Positions 11,608 through 24,231 of a stretch of 64,000 nt of DNA are shown piece by piece; positions within the stretch are counted from its first letter, which is position 1, and each line of letters starts with the position of its first letter. Source of the stretch: Posidonia oceanica (taxonomy: Eukaryota > Streptophyta > Magnoliopsida > Alismatales > Posidoniaceae); NCBI GenBank assembly GCA_037176725.1, contig JAZBRS010000074.1:65476001-65540000 (forward strand), in the 5' to 3' direction. Under the pieces are notes generated by a model, which was not told the origin of the DNA, made no database searches, and worked only from the letters and a program-made list of their open reading frames with translations. Both the position numbers and the translations under genes were made by a program.

Positions 11608-13790
11608 TCTTCCACCCTTAGCTTCCTCTTCTTCCCCTGCTGCTCCTCCGCTCTTTAGAATCGCTTTTCCGGCCCTCCTGCTCCGATGCTGCTCACCGGT
11701 CAGATCGTCTTCTCCGGCGACGTTCTCCGGACATCACGACGCTCCAGCCAGCGGAACACGCCTCCTGCGCTCCCCTCAGCTCCGCACGGACTTCGGGAAG
11801 CCCCTCCGGCCCTCAAAATGCAGCGTCGCTGCGTCGAGCGGCCGGACGAGCCTACTGAACCCCTGCAGAGCTCCGGCGAGCGCTCCGGTGCGTTCCAGGC
11901 CATGTCGTCCTCCGCCGATCGCCGCCCTGCCTCCGTCAGCTCCGGGATCGACTCCTCCGCCCGACAGCGCGCCCCCAGCCTCCCTGTGCCGGCGGTCACG
12001 AGCTCTGGTAGCTCACTGCTACAGTGCTCGTCTCCGCCGGCCATTACTGTAGCTTTATTTTTGCATTAGTATAGTTTTTTAGGTAAATATTGCATGTTTA
12101 GCTTAAGTTTTCTTATTTTTGCGTTCTGATCCTTATATCATTTAAGCTGCTATGTTTTTGATTTAGAATCATGCTAAATTGCATTAAATATCTGTGCTTT
12201 TCTGTATTTGCAATCCAATCCGTTTACTGTGCTTTTTAGTTATAAAAATTTATGCTTTAGCCCTCCTGTTTTCAATTATTGCATATAGGTCCTGCAGTAG
12301 ATCCTTTAATTTAAATGCCTTAATTTTGCCTTATCATATTGCATTCTGGAACCCTATGTTTTACTGTTTTTGCATTTAATCCCATGCACTGTAGTAACTT
12401 AGGTTCTGATTTTAATTTTTGGTTGATGCATTGCATATTTTACCTCCTGCTTTCTCATTTTTGCATATAGGTCCATTTAAATGCACAGTAATCATTTTGC
12501 ATGCATTTTTGCATATTACATTGCATTTTTTCCCCCTACATCTTTTAAAAATTGGATGTCAGTCCACAGACCATGATTTCAGAGCATATTTTGCATATTA
12601 AATTGCATTTTTGACCCTGCATGATTTAAAAATGACACATAGGTCCTTTGCATCCTTTTAAAATCATTTAAAATGCCTGTTTTGCCCTTAAAATTGCATT
12701 TTAGCTCCCATGTTTGCAAAATTGCATGTAGGCCCTCCACTTGCATTCCCAGACTCCCCGGAACCCTGTTTTCTGGAAAAATTGCGTTTTAGACCCCAAA
12801 CTTTTACAAAATTGCCTTCCAATTGCCATTTGCTTTCAAAACTTCTTCTGATGCATACCCACCTTTAAGTATTGTTTTTTAACCCATCCTTTGCAAAATT
12901 GCCCTCTGTCTCCTCCTGTTTTCAAAACCCCTACCTGTAGGTCACATACTTTTTCAAAATTGCTCTTTTAGATCCCTTTCTTTTTAAAAAATGGCATTTG
13001 AACTCCTTTTTTAAAAATTCTCCCTTCTTGTCTTTTCTTGCTTCTTGCATGCATCTTGCATCCATTTAGCTTTGCATTTAGCATCTTTTGCACACACTAA
13101 AGTCCCCTTAGCTCCCATTCACCTGGGAGGACCTTTTGCACACCCTTAGGCCCCCCTGAACACTTAGATCTGCTCTTCTCCCCTATTCTAGCCCTCCTGC
13201 CTTGAAGCTGCGATATCTTTCAATCCGGCCGTTGGATCTTCTCAAATAAGCTACCCGGACGACCCCGGCGGAGCGCTCTTCAGCATGGACCAAGCAGATT
13301 TCAGATCAGGCCTCAGATTTTCCAGGTAAGTCCTCCTGAACCCCTGCACAGCATTCATTTGCATACCATTTGCATTGCATGCATCGTTTTCGCTTTTTGT
13401 TTCCTCGATCATGTAGAATAGGACTTCCTCTTCTTATCTATCAATCCCGTTCCTCTTTTCGCGTATTCTCAAGTGTTTTGTGTTGCGTTTCCCCTGGATT
13501 CACCACTTATTGCGACTTTCTTCCCCCTTTTCCACGATCCGATCGCGCCGCGAGCTTTGGGCAGCGTGCAAGACACATCGTGGGGCGGTTTACTGGGAAA
13601 CAGTCACAAAACAGTAGTAATCCCCCCACTTGCTTATTCTCCCCATTGTAGGTCTTCACACCTACTCTACGTGGCCCTTAAACAGTGTCTGTTCTCACAC
13701 ACGCACTGTTTGCTTCTCCTTTCGCTTTTCTTATCCTCTCTCTTTGCATTTGCATCTGCATGGTTTTGCCGAGGTTTTATTCCGTCTTTC

Positions 13791-14050
13791 GGCACCGTTT
13801 TGCTTGCCCGCTTCGCTTTTGGCACCGTTTTGCGTGCCTGCTTCGTTTTCGACACCATTTTGCGTGCCCGTTTCGCTTTTGGCACCGTTTCGCGTGCCCG
13901 CTTTGTTTTTGGCACCGTTTTGCATGCCCGCTTCGTTTTCGGCACCGTTTTGCATGCCCACTTCACTTTTGGCACCGTTTCGCGTGCCCGCTTTGTTTTT
14001 TGGCACCGTTTTGCGTGCCCGTCTTGTCTTTTTGCACCGTTTCGCGTGCC
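13791..14050 (+). repeat. 30-bp minisatellite in LTR A
   Basis: About nine units of 30 bp share GGCACCGTTTTGCGTGCC followed by a CG- and T-rich linker. GGCAC and GTGCC can pair. Since 30 is divisible by three, all frames stay open and give spurious 100-230 codon ORFs with a ten-residue repeat. Confidence 0.85.
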
Positions 14051-14735
14051 GTTTTCGTTTCTTGCCTCGTTTTGCGCATTTTACGCCGTTTTCTCTTGCA
14101 TGTCGATCGCATTGCATGGTTTTGCCGTTGTTTTGCTTTTTCGCTTGCATTTGCATATAAGGCTGTGATGCTTACTGCCTGGAGTTCTCACGAGCCAGGT
14201 TTCGCCTAGTTCGGAACACGGACAGTGCGGCTGAGCACTTAGAGAGCACGTTTACTTCCCTGGTTTGCATTCTCTCCACTTAGAGCACACCTTGAGCATT
14301 CATTTAGGCATTCATAGGCACATAGGCATCCAGATCTGCATTTCCCCGCGTATGCGAGCGTAAGCCTAGAAAGACCGATTCCCGGGCGTGTCGGGGGTGC
14401 CTAACACCTTCCTCGCGCGTAACAGGAGTCCTTGCCCAGTCTTTTGGCCCGCAATGACCATATCGCCCTTATCCTAGGCTAGAGTCATCTCATTTGCATG
14501 TATTTGCATTTGTTTTCTTTTGCATTGCTTTGCTTTGCATTTCTTGCTTGGATTTGCGTGTTTAATCCACGCATTTCCCCCGGTTTTCCTTGTCTTCCGT
14601 TAATAGACATGGTGGCGACTCTGATTTGTCTTATCTTCCTCTTTTCTCCTCGATTTTAAGTGTTTTCGAGTTGAGCCTCTTCCTCGGATCAATCGCCGCT
14701 AATAGTAAGCCTGATTCCGATTGGGATTACTACAG

Positions 14736-14753
14736 TGGTGACTCCGCTGGGGA
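14736..14753 (+). promoter_or_regulatory. Primer-binding site of A-D
   Basis: TGGTGACTCCGCTGGGGA begins two bases after the LTR end. The family form TGGCGACTCCGCTGGGGA resembles the Arg-tRNA-type PBS reported for Ogre-like elements; the tRNA identity is from recall and needs a match. A carries one change (C to T). Confidence 0.75.
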
Positions 14754-15180
14754 TAGCAGACTCCGGCTTTCGCCTTTGCGTTCGCTCGCTTGCTTTGCAT
14801 CTTTGTTTGCCTTTGTGCCTTTGTCTGCCTTGTCTGTTTGCTTGTCTGCCTGTGTCAACTCCCAGCGAGTCGCACAGTGGCGACTCTGCTGGGGATGCTA
14901 GACTCTGGCTTTCGCCTTCGCTTTCGCTCGCTTGGGATTTGCATTCTTTGTTTGCCTTTGTGCCCTTTGCCTTGCTTTTGCTTGCTTGCCTGCCTGTCTG
15001 CTTTGCCCAACGAAGTCGACAGTGGCGACTCCGCTGGGGATGTCAGACTCTGGCTTTCGTTCCTGGCTTTTTCGCTCGCATGTTTTGCAGCCTTGTCTGC
15101 CTTTTGTGCCTCCCTTGCCTGTTTTGCTCGCTTTTCTGTGCAAACTCCTAGCGAGTCGCCTCGTGGCTACTCTGTCTAGG
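14736..15180 (+). repeat. Tandem duplication of the PBS region in A-D
   Basis: PBS-like sequence recurs at 14736, 14878 and 15023 (spacing 142 and 145 bp), each followed by a similar stretch, with a degenerate fourth copy near 15163. B-C has two clear copies (24233, 24378) and a degenerate third. Confidence 0.85.
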
Positions 15181-16334
15181 TTTTGCACCTCCTTTGCCTC
15201 GATTTGCGCTCTGTTTTGCTTTGCTTTGCCTGCTGTGGCGCTCTTATTTGTTTGCTTGCTTGTTGCTTGTTTGTTTCTCTGCTTCTGCTCTTACCTGCTT
15301 TAATGCTTACTTGTCTTTATCTTTCCTTTATCTATCAGCTTTTTATTGTTTTACTTCTCGCACAATGCATGTCTACATACTTGTTTGGCAACAATGCATG
15401 CTTTTTGAATGCTAAATGCTTCTCTTACACCTTTGCTATGTCACTACGCACGCACATACTTTGCATATATGCCTTTTGACATGATGAACGCTTTTTCCTC
15501 ACTATCATGCTCACGAACACTCGCACATGCCATGCACTTGCCTTTTGCTGTGTTGTATGTTGTTTGCCTGCCATATTTGACTGATTTTCTTCCTTTTCGC
15601 ATATGCCATGCCTAGGACAGTAGAAACATGTTTGCTCTCCCTTTTGCTTAACCTAAAAGCTACAATAAAGCTAAACAATAACTTCTAAGCACAACTAGAG
15701 CCAATAACTTGCAATTTTCCCCCTTTCTGGTTAATAAAACGCAAGTAAAAGACTCTAAAGCATCTTGCATGATTGATTCATCTTAGAAAGCATGCATTCT
15801 CTCTTCTGAGTCCACCCACAGTCTGCGAAGGATGGTCCCGGCCTCTTGTTCCACCGCTTTGGGCATGGCGCAAATCAGTCGGTCTGTCCCCCCTCTGTTC
15901 AGGGGTCGTGTCGGTGTTAGTAGAGGGTACCACCCACGCTTTGGCGGAGTAGAGGCCACCAACGCACCACCCTGTTATTACCTGAGCTTTGGGCCAGGAG
16001 TTCGACAGGGAACCTGCTTTTTCTGACCTGGAGTCTGTCTAAACCCACTACCCTTGAGTGTGTCCTAGTAGGTCATCTACTCAGGACTTGCATGGTGAGA
16101 GAGCGCATTTTTAGGGCATTCATTTGCACATGTGCCATTCATGCCACCCCTAATAACTTTTTATTGCATACAACCTCTAACATCTTTACTCTTTTGCAAG
16201 GTACGTGCGGGATCCACTGCCCGGACTCTGAGCGTCCTTCCTCTGAGCTACTCGTCGCTTCCGGCGGTAGCTTTCCTTAGACTTTACTTCTTTCTCTCTC
16301 GTCGCAGCTTCCGCTCACTTAGACTCAGTCAGCA

Positions 16335-17081
16335 ATGGCCCAGTCTGTCGGTGGGCTCCACTTTACCGTTGATTCGGAGGGGTTTACCACTTGGGTCTCT
16401 CCGGATTTCACTTCTGTTCGCTCTGTGCCCTCTATGACACCAGGATTCAATCCTCAGGCGTCTAAGGCACTCCCTTCTGCTGCGGGTCTTTGGCAAACTT
16501 GTGCCACTCCGGATCCGGTCGTCGAATCTGTCTCGATGACCGCCCCTCGCGCTTTGGAGGCGCCTCTGACCCCATCGTCCTGGGGATATGTCGTTCCCGA
16601 CATCCCTTCTACGGCGGCGACCTTTGCTTTAGGTTCTCAATCTCTTGAGTCCGCCTCCCAGCCTATTCTGTAATTCAGTGTTCCCACTCACGGGTCCCCT
16701 GAAGTGCAGTATCGGCACCTGATGGACCTTGCCCACACACTACAGGGTATGGCTCTATCAGTTCGACCCTCTTGTATTCCTGTTGCCCCTGAGGTTCCTC
16801 TGCGGCCTGCTGTCGCACACACTGCACTCCCGCCCAGACCATCGCCCGAGCTACACACTGCTCCGGTGATGAGGGCGCGGCATCTGTCTCCTGCTTCTGC
16901 ACAACACCTTGCACTGCATACAACTCCCTTTTCTGGTGATCAGTCTTTCGGACTGGTTGGAGCACAGTATCCCACTAGCTCGTTGCCCGGCATCGCGCCT
17001 GCGCAGCCACTGTCGCTCCAACAATCTGCATCACGCACTACACAGCATGTTGTTTACCCATCTCCCTTGCATCAGGTTTAG
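16335..17081 (+). pseudogene. ORF upstream of gag in A-D (possible ORF1)
   Basis: The frame starts MAQSVGGLHFTVDSEGFTTW, stops prematurely at 16671-16673 (TAA where B-C has CAA), and continues to TAG at 17079-17081, a stop shared with B-C. It is in the same frame as gag, which begins 78 bp later. Composition is rich in Ala, Pro, Ser, Thr and His with no recognised domain. Ogre elements are known for an extra ORF before gag, so this may be its counterpart. Alternatively it is the N-terminal extension of gag cut by an inherited stop. Confidence 0.5.
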
Positions 17082-17159
17082 AACCCAGCATACTTTCCTG
17101 CCTACACTAAACGCACGCACGGATACGCCGACCATCCCGTTGCTCCACCAGGCGACGCT

Positions 17160-18424
17160 ATGGTAGATCTGGAGGAGCACTTAGGTGCGACCCACTCGAG
17201 GTATGTGGTCCCTGCCCTTGTTGCCTCATCTCCTATGGCAGCCAATCCAGACCCCATCAATGACAGGATGGACGTTCTGGAGAAAGCACTACGTCTAGTG
17301 CAGGGCAAGGACCACCAGTCTTACCAGTTTCGCGACCTCTGTCTCTTTCCCGAGGCTGCACTCCCTTCGAAGTTCCGCATCCCGGTCTTCGATAAATACA
17401 ATGGTAAAGGCTGTCCTATTTCGCATCTGAAGGCATACTGCGGGGACCTTGCTCAGCTTCAGGCTGATGAAAGGCTCCTTATCCGCCTGTTTCAGAAGAG
17501 TTTGACCGGCCCCGCGCTCAAGTGGTTCACTTCCCTTGACATGGCAGCGGTTCGAACTTGGACCGATCTTTCTCAGGCCTTCCTTGAGCAGTATGCTTTC
17601 AACCTCGACCTGATCCCCAAGAGGGAGGATCTCGTCGCCAACCGGCAGAGACCCCAAGAGCCATTCGGGGAGTATGTCGGTCGCTGGCGTTCCTTAGCCG
17701 CCCAAGTCAAAGATAAACCCTCCGAGGAGGATTCTATCGAGATGATCGTTAAAGGGGCGCTGCCAGTGATTGGGACTCTGCTTTGCATTCAGCACATCAC
17801 TAGTCATGCATCGCTGATTAGGGCTGGTGTCTGCGTGGAAAGCTCGCTGCGAAGTGGGCATTTCCCCGCACTTTCTGCATTGGCTAGGCAGGCCAACATC
17901 TCCAGCAATCGCCGCAGCAACAACAACAACAGCTCCACTCCTGACCGCTCCGAACAGCTCTCCGAATTATGTGCCAATCTTCCCGAGGAGCCTGCCTATG
18001 CAGAGAGTCAACTAGACCCTTTTCCGCTAGAGCACGCACCTAATTTTGCACCCACTGAGCACACTGCCACCGTCGAGCCCGTGCATCACGTCGCACCCGC
18101 TCGGCAAGGACTCCATCCAGGGCAAAGACGACCTCGTCGGGCTCAGTGTGATTACACGCCTCTCCCCGAACCACTGAGCGCCATCTTCCCTCAAGTTGAG
18201 TCGCTCCTGAGGCTCCCGGCTGTCCGTCCGTCACCAAATCCCCCTCCGTGGTGGCATGATACGGATCAGTTCTGCAGTTTCCATCGGGCCACTGGGCACT
18301 CAACGGACAACTGCCTCGCTCTCCGGGATGCCGTTCAACGCCTGATCGATCGCAGGATCATCAGTGTTGGCGAGCAGGAGCCTGCACATACACATACACC
18401 TGCACTTGCACTTGCACGCCCTAG
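17160..18424 (+). pseudogene. gag: Gag of A-D, 5' part, split by B-C insertion
   Basis: The frame is open from MVDLEEHLGATHSRY through the capsid-like core (RDLCLFPEAALPSKF, LLIRLFQKSLTGPALKWF, FNLDLIPKREDLVANRQ) to the FCSFHRATGHSTDNC motif and the His/Thr-rich tail. It ends at ...ALARP where the LTR of B-C begins (18425). The apparent codons 18425-18494 belong to that LTR. The frame resumes after the CCTAG duplication at 37316. Before the insertion this gag was uninterrupted. Confidence 0.85.
18420..18424 (+). repeat. Left target-site duplication CCTAG of B-C
   Basis: CCTAG directly precedes the LTR start and is repeated at 37311-37315 directly after the 3' LTR end. Confidence 0.95.
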
Positions 18425-21400
18425 TGTTGACACCCCATCTTGGCAGGCTTGGACCACTTGGAGCCCTCCTGGTGATTGCTGGACTCAAACTTAAACCAAA
18501 ACCAAACCCTAACCCTCTTCTTTACCCTTCAAAACCAGCCAAACTTGACCTAAGCCTTTACCCCTCTTCCCAAGCTCAAAACCTGACCAAAATCCATAGG
18601 AAAACTCACCAACACCCACTAATCGAACCCACCTAAACACTTAGAAACTTTCAAGCCTAACCCATTCCCAAAAACCCTAGAAAACCTAGGCAAAACTCCC
18701 CTTTTTCTACACCTTAAAACCCCTCCAAAACCTTCTCGGAATCAAACCAAAACCTCAGAACCAACTCTTCAAACCCTAGACTACCCACTCCTCAAGTTTC
18801 ATCCCATTCCAAGACCTTTAAGACCTCCATTCACCCAAATTATCCTTTTCTCTCTCTGGGATTATCATTTTCTCTCTCCTCTCTCTCTCCTGATTATCAT
18901 CTCTCTTTTCATCCCCTTCTTGCCCTTTTTCCAGCCTGGCTGTGGGCCCCCTTTGTGCTTCTATCCTTCCTCTATCTTATTCCTATTTTTACTTTATTTT
19001 TAACATTTTCCCTGAATTTTAAAAAATCATTTCCCTCCAACTCATCTCTTCCCCTTTTATTTCCCTTTTTTTCCATTTCCTTCCTCCTTCTCTTTTCCTT
19101 CGCCCTCTTTTGCAAAAATCCATGAAAACCCCTAAAAATCTGTAAAATCCCAAAACATAAAAGAAACAAATCAGAGTTCCAAGAAAAACAACTAAAAAAC
19201 ACCAAACAAGCAATTAAAAACTTAAACTTAACTAAATTAAGCTAAAAAAGAAAGTCAAGCCTGCAAACTAAAAAGTGCAAAACAAATCAAAAGAAAACAC
19301 TGAAAAATCAAGAAAAAAACTAAAATAAGATCAAAACCCACCAAAGCTAAAAACCCCTTCAGAAGAATTAAAAAAAATATATAAACCCTAAAAAGGAGAA
19401 TTAAAAAAACAAACACTAAAACAACTAATTAAAGAAGCAAAAGACTTAACCTAGCAAACCTGAGAAAAAAAAAAAACAAATTAAAACTTAATTAAAAGGA
19501 AAAGAAAAAAAAACACATTTAAAAGACTTAAAAACACCCCATCAAACCAGAGAAATCTAACTAAAAACTTCAAGAAAAATCAACAAATAAAAATCAAAGC
19601 ATAACTTAAAAGACTTAAGAAAGAAAAAAAAACCCTAAGAAGACTAAGACTTAAAAACCTAAAACCAATCCTGATTAATACGAAAATGAATCCTAAAAAA
19701 TCCTAATCAATGTCCTAAGTATCTAACAAGGGAAACACAATTTTTAAAACAATTTAAAAAAGGTTTAACAAACACTTAATCAAGTGAAAACTGATTAAAA
19801 GCAAAACCAAAGCCCTAAAACCCTAATCAAGCCCAAAACACATTAATCAACCCAAAATGGTCATTAAAAAATCTAATTAAAATCCTAATTCACAACACAG
19901 CCTTCCAAGTATTTTTATTTATTTTTAGTTCATTTATATTAATTTTATTTCCCCATCCTACCCCTTCTTTCTTTCTTATTTCTCTTCTTTCTTTCTTTCT
20001 TTTCCTTACTGGACCCGTCGGCCCATTTCTCTTTTTCCTTCAATTTTTCCTTCTTTTTCTCGGCCCGCAGCACAGTCCGGCCCGCCTTTCTTCTTCCTCC
20101 TTCCTCTTCCCTCAGCCGGCATTTCCACCGGTTTTCTCTCCCGCGAGCGGCCTGCAATAGAGTTCCCTCCACCCATTCAAATTCGAAGTCCTCCATCCCA
20201 TCACCTACAGAGCTCGCCGCTCTCTCACCTCTCAGCACCAATTCCGGGAGGCATCAAGTGCCTGTCATCTCGCCGGCTGCTGGTCTCTTCAGCTGCAGTG
20301 CCGCCGGTGGAATTCAAACCACCAGCTCGCGCCCAGCAGTCTCCTCCTCCTGATAAAAAGCCTCCTCTTCGTCCTTCAATTCGGATCGACAGAGTAGCAA
20401 GAGAGAGCAGAGAAGAGAGTCCTTGGTCAATCCGAGAGAAACCAGAATCCATTTGCATTTTTCCTCCACCTGAGCGACCTCCTTCTTCTCCTCTGTATCC
20501 TCCAATTCCTAGAGAGAAGAGAGCAGTAAAAGAGAGCTTGAGAGTCTTCCTTGGCATCCCAGAGAGAGATCCCCGTTCCAGAGCAATCCCCACATCAGAA
20601 CCTTCTCCAGTTCCTTCTTCAATCTTCAGCAGATCTTCTTCTTTCTTTTCCAGAAAACCAAACCCCGTCCAAGTCCCAATTCCTCTCCCAATTAATCCCC
20701 CAAGTTCACCCAGAAACCCAGCCTTCTTCCTTCACCACTTCACGGCCATTCCACCACTAAAACTCCACCTGATCACCCGCAGAAAGCCAACAGCAACCCA
20801 ACACTGATCCCTCCAGAATTCCCTTCACCACCGTCCATCACTTCTTCCCAAACTCCACCCAGATATTCACCTGGCCTCCACCTTCCCAAAGCACCAAACA
20901 TCAGACCGAACCATCCACCACAGCTTCCGAACTCCACAACAAACACCTGTGTCACCTCCAGACCCAGAATCAACCCAGCTCTCAAACTCTCTCCACACTC
21001 TCCGGAAAGCCCGTCCAAGCATCCAGACCCCTTCGCCGGACCTCCAGCAATCCTCCGGAAGGCTCCACCCAAGCTGAGGAGCAGCAGACAGCTCCCCCGG
21101 CCTCCGGCAGCTCACAGTCGTCCCACAAACGCCGACCTTCCGCTCGAGCTGCAGAATCGCCACTTGATCATCTGGGAAGCACTGGAGCATCGTCCTGAAG
21201 AAGCCGCAACCGCCGCGAGCCGCTGGAAGCCTCCCCTGCAACCGGACGACGACCGCCGGCCATCTCCGATTCTGCTGAGATCGGGGGCGCGCTCCGGACA
21301 CAACTACAGGTATTTCCTTACCTTCCCCGCTCTCTCTCCTCCTCCTGCTGCTTTCCCGCCGATCAGAATCGGCTTCCAAGCCCTCCAGCTCCGCCTGCAA

Positions 21401-24231
21401 CCCGCCGGACTCCCCTTCTTCTCCGGCGCCGGTCCCCTGCTCTCCGGATGCTCCGGCCAGCAGAACAGTCTCCAGTTGATCTCCGGAGCTTCGCACGGTC
21501 GCCGACATCCTCCGCCGCCGATCAACGCCCCTGCAGTCCTCCTGTGCCGGTGGTGGTGAGCGCCAGTGGCTCACTGCTACAGTGCCAGCCACCGCCGGGC
21601 AGCACTGTGTATTTATTTTTCTGTTTGTATAGTTTATGTGTGAATATTGCATATCTGCCTTAAGTTATCTCATTTTTGCGTTTTAGTCCTCTGTTTATTT
21701 AATCTGCTTAGTTTTAAATTTAATATCATGCTAAATTGCAGCTTTTATTTCTGTTTTTCAGTATTTCCATTTAGGTCCTTTTACTGTGCTGTGTAGTTGT
21801 AATCTTTTGCATTTTAGCCCCTCTGCTTTCAATTTTTGCATATAGGTCCTGTTTTAAATCAATTCATTTATTTGCATGTATTTTGCCATATTGCATTGCA
21901 TTCTGGCCCCCTGCATGTTTCTGATTTTACATTTAGGTCCATGCACTGTAGAAACTTAGGTTTTATTTTTGATTTTTGCATACTGCATTGCATGTTTTGC
22001 CTCCTGGTTTTGCATTTTTGCATTTAGGTCCATTTTAAATGGACAGTAACCATCCTGCATGTATTTTTGCTTATTGCATTGCATTTTGGCCCCTGTTTTT
22101 TCCAAAAATTGCACATCAGTCCTGTCTCTTGATTTCAGAGCATGTTTTGCATATAGAATTGCATGTTTGGCCCCTGCATGATTTAAAAATCACACATAGG
22201 TCCTTGCATCCTTTAAAAACCATGTAAAAAGACTGTTTTGCCCCTAAAGTTGCATCTTAGCACCCATGCTTACAAAATTGCATGTAGACCCTCCACTTGC
22301 ATTCCCGGACTCCTCAGAACCCTGTTTTCTAGAAATTTTGCACTTTAAACCCTAGTTTTTCCAAAATTGCATTCTGATTTCTTTTTGCTTTCAAAACTTC
22401 TTCTGATGCATATCCTCTTTTCAAAATAGCTTTCTAAGTCCAATCTTTTGCAAAATGACCCTCTGCCCTCTCCTGTTTTCAAAACTCTCCCCTGTGGGCC
22501 CCATCCCTTTCAAAAAATTTGCATTTAGCCCCCTTCTCTTTTCAAAAATGCATCTGAATCCCTGTTTTTTCCAAAATTTCCCTTCTTGCCTCTTCTTGCT
22601 TTTGCATGCATCCTGCATTCATTTAGCTTTGCATTTTAGCATCCCTTTGCACACACTAAGCACCTTTTTAGCTCTCCTTCACTTGGGAGGACCTTTTGCA
22701 CACCCCTAGGACCTCCTGAACACATAGATCTGCTCTTCTCCCCTGTTCTGGCCCTCCTGCCTTGAAGCTACGATATCTTCCAATCCGGCCGTTGGATCTT
22801 CTCAAACAAGCTGCCCAGGCGACCGCAGCGAAGCGCTCTTCAGCATGGACCAAGCAGATTTCAGATCAGGCTCCAGAATTTCCAGGTATGTCCTCCTGAA
22901 CCCCTGCATTGCATTCATTTGCATGCCATTTGCATTCTTTGCCTTGTTTTCGCTTTCTGTCTCTTTGAGCATGTAGAATAGGGTCTCCTCTTCTTGTCTA
23001 TCAACTCAGATCCCCGTTTTGCGTACTCTTGGGTGTTTTGTGTTGTGTTTCCCCTGGATTCATCACTTAATGCGACTTTCTTCCCCCTTTTCCACGATCC
23101 AATCGCATCGCGAGCTTTGGGCAGCGTGCGAGACACATCGTGGAGCGGTTTAGTGGGAAACGGTCACAAAAAAGTGGTAATCCCTCCATTTGCTCACTTC
23201 TCCCCTTTGTAGGTCTTCACACCTATTCTGTGTGGCCCCGAACAGCGTCTGTTCTCACACACACGCTGTTTTACCTCTCCTTTAGCCTCTTCTGATCTTT
23301 TCCTTGCATTTGCATTCGCACGGCTTTTCCGAGGTTTTATCTCGCTGCTTTTGGCACCGTCTTGCGTGCCCGCTCTCGTTTTGGCACCGTTTTGCGTGCC
23401 TGCTTTGTCTTTCGCGCCGTTTTGCGCGCTCGCCCTGTTTTTGGCACAGTTTTGCGTGCCCGTCATCGTCTTTTGCACCTATTTGCGTGCGGCCTTGCTT
23501 TCTCGCTCGTTTTGCGTGTCGATCTTGTCTTTTTGCACCGTTTCGCGTGCCGTTCTTGTTTCTTGCCTCGTTTTGCGTGTTTTACGCCGTTTTCTCTTGC
23601 ATGTCGATTACATTGCATGGTTTTGCCGTTGTTTTGCTTTTTCGCTTGCATTTGCATATAGGGCTGTGATGCTTACTGCCTGGAGTTCTCACGAGCCAGG
23701 TTTCGCCCGATTCGGAACACAGACAGCGTAGCTGAGCACTTAGAGAGCACGTTTACTTCCTTGCTTTGCATCCTCCCACTTAGAGCACACCTTGAGCATT
23801 CATTTAGGCATTCATAGGCACATAGGCATTCAAATCTGCATTTTCCCGCGTATGCGAGCGTAAGCCTAGAAAGACCGATTCTCGGGCGTGTCGGGGGTGC
23901 CTAACACCTTCCCCGCGCGTAACAGGAGTCCTTGCCCTCTCTTGGCCCACAATGACCATATCGCCCTTATCCTAGGCATGAGTCATCTCATTTGCATTCA
24001 TTTGCACTTATTTTCCTTTGCATCGCTTTGCTTTGCATTTCTTGCTTGGTTTTGCGTGTTAATTCACGCATTACCCCTGGTTTTCCTTGTCTTCCGTTAA
24101 TAGATATGGTGGCGACTCTGATTTGTCTTATCTTCCTCTTTTCTCCTCGATTTTAAGTGTTTTCGAGTTGAGCCTCTTCCTCGGATCAATCGCCGCTAAT
24201 AGTAAGCCTGATTCCGATTGGGATTACTACA
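18425..24231 (+). repeat. 5' LTR of B-C (LTR B, 5807 bp)
   Basis: It starts TGTTGACACCCC and ends GATTACTACA. It matches LTR C almost throughout and LTR A/D with moderate divergence. B and C have about 200 bp near the start that A and D lack, and fewer units of the internal minisatellite (about 23353-23560). Frames inside, such as 20298-20807, are not preserved in A/D. Confidence 0.93.
23353..23560 (+). repeat. 30-bp minisatellite in LTR B
   Basis: About five degenerate units of the GGCACCGTTTTGCGTGCC type are present, including one with CGCGCC/GCGCGC ends. LTR C has the same at about 36432-36640. Confidence 0.75.

Larger units (their letters stand above)
8908..14734 (+). repeat. 5' LTR of A-D (LTR A, 5827 bp)
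   Basis: It starts TGTTGACACCCC and ends GATTACTACA, followed directly by the PBS. Order inside: C/T-rich and A-rich U3, TATA-like element at 10643, putative transcribed part with splice-donor-like sites (11602, 13326), T-rich segments with many GCAT motifs, a 30-bp minisatellite (13791-14050), and a conserved block near 14390 containing GGGGGTGCCTAACACCTTCC. A 9-bp deletion relative to D lies near 8940. The long frames inside are not conserved as proteins. Confidence 0.9.
14735..16334 (+). other. Leader of A-D (untranslated)
   Basis: It holds the PBS repeats (14736-15180), T/C-rich sequence, an A-rich stretch (15650-15790) and a segment conserved with B-C. A 3' splice-site-like sequence (CTAAC branch-like motif, pyrimidines, then GCAAG) lies at 16176-16200 and another (TTTCTCTCTCGTCGCAG) ends near 16306. 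No gene is supported. Confidence 0.7.

Noticed and set aside
13473..14168. Long open frames over the LTR minisatellite (231 and 176 codons) with FGTVLRAR-like repeats.
   Set aside because: The repeat unit is 30 bp, so all frames are open. They lie in LTR U5, and B/C copies differ in unit number and frame.
20298..20807. 169-codon frame after the putative LTR transcription start in B and C, and a 125-codon frame in A and D (10676-11053).
   Set aside because: Different frames are open in the two subfamilies, the composition is low-complexity Ser/Pro/Arg, and no domain is seen.
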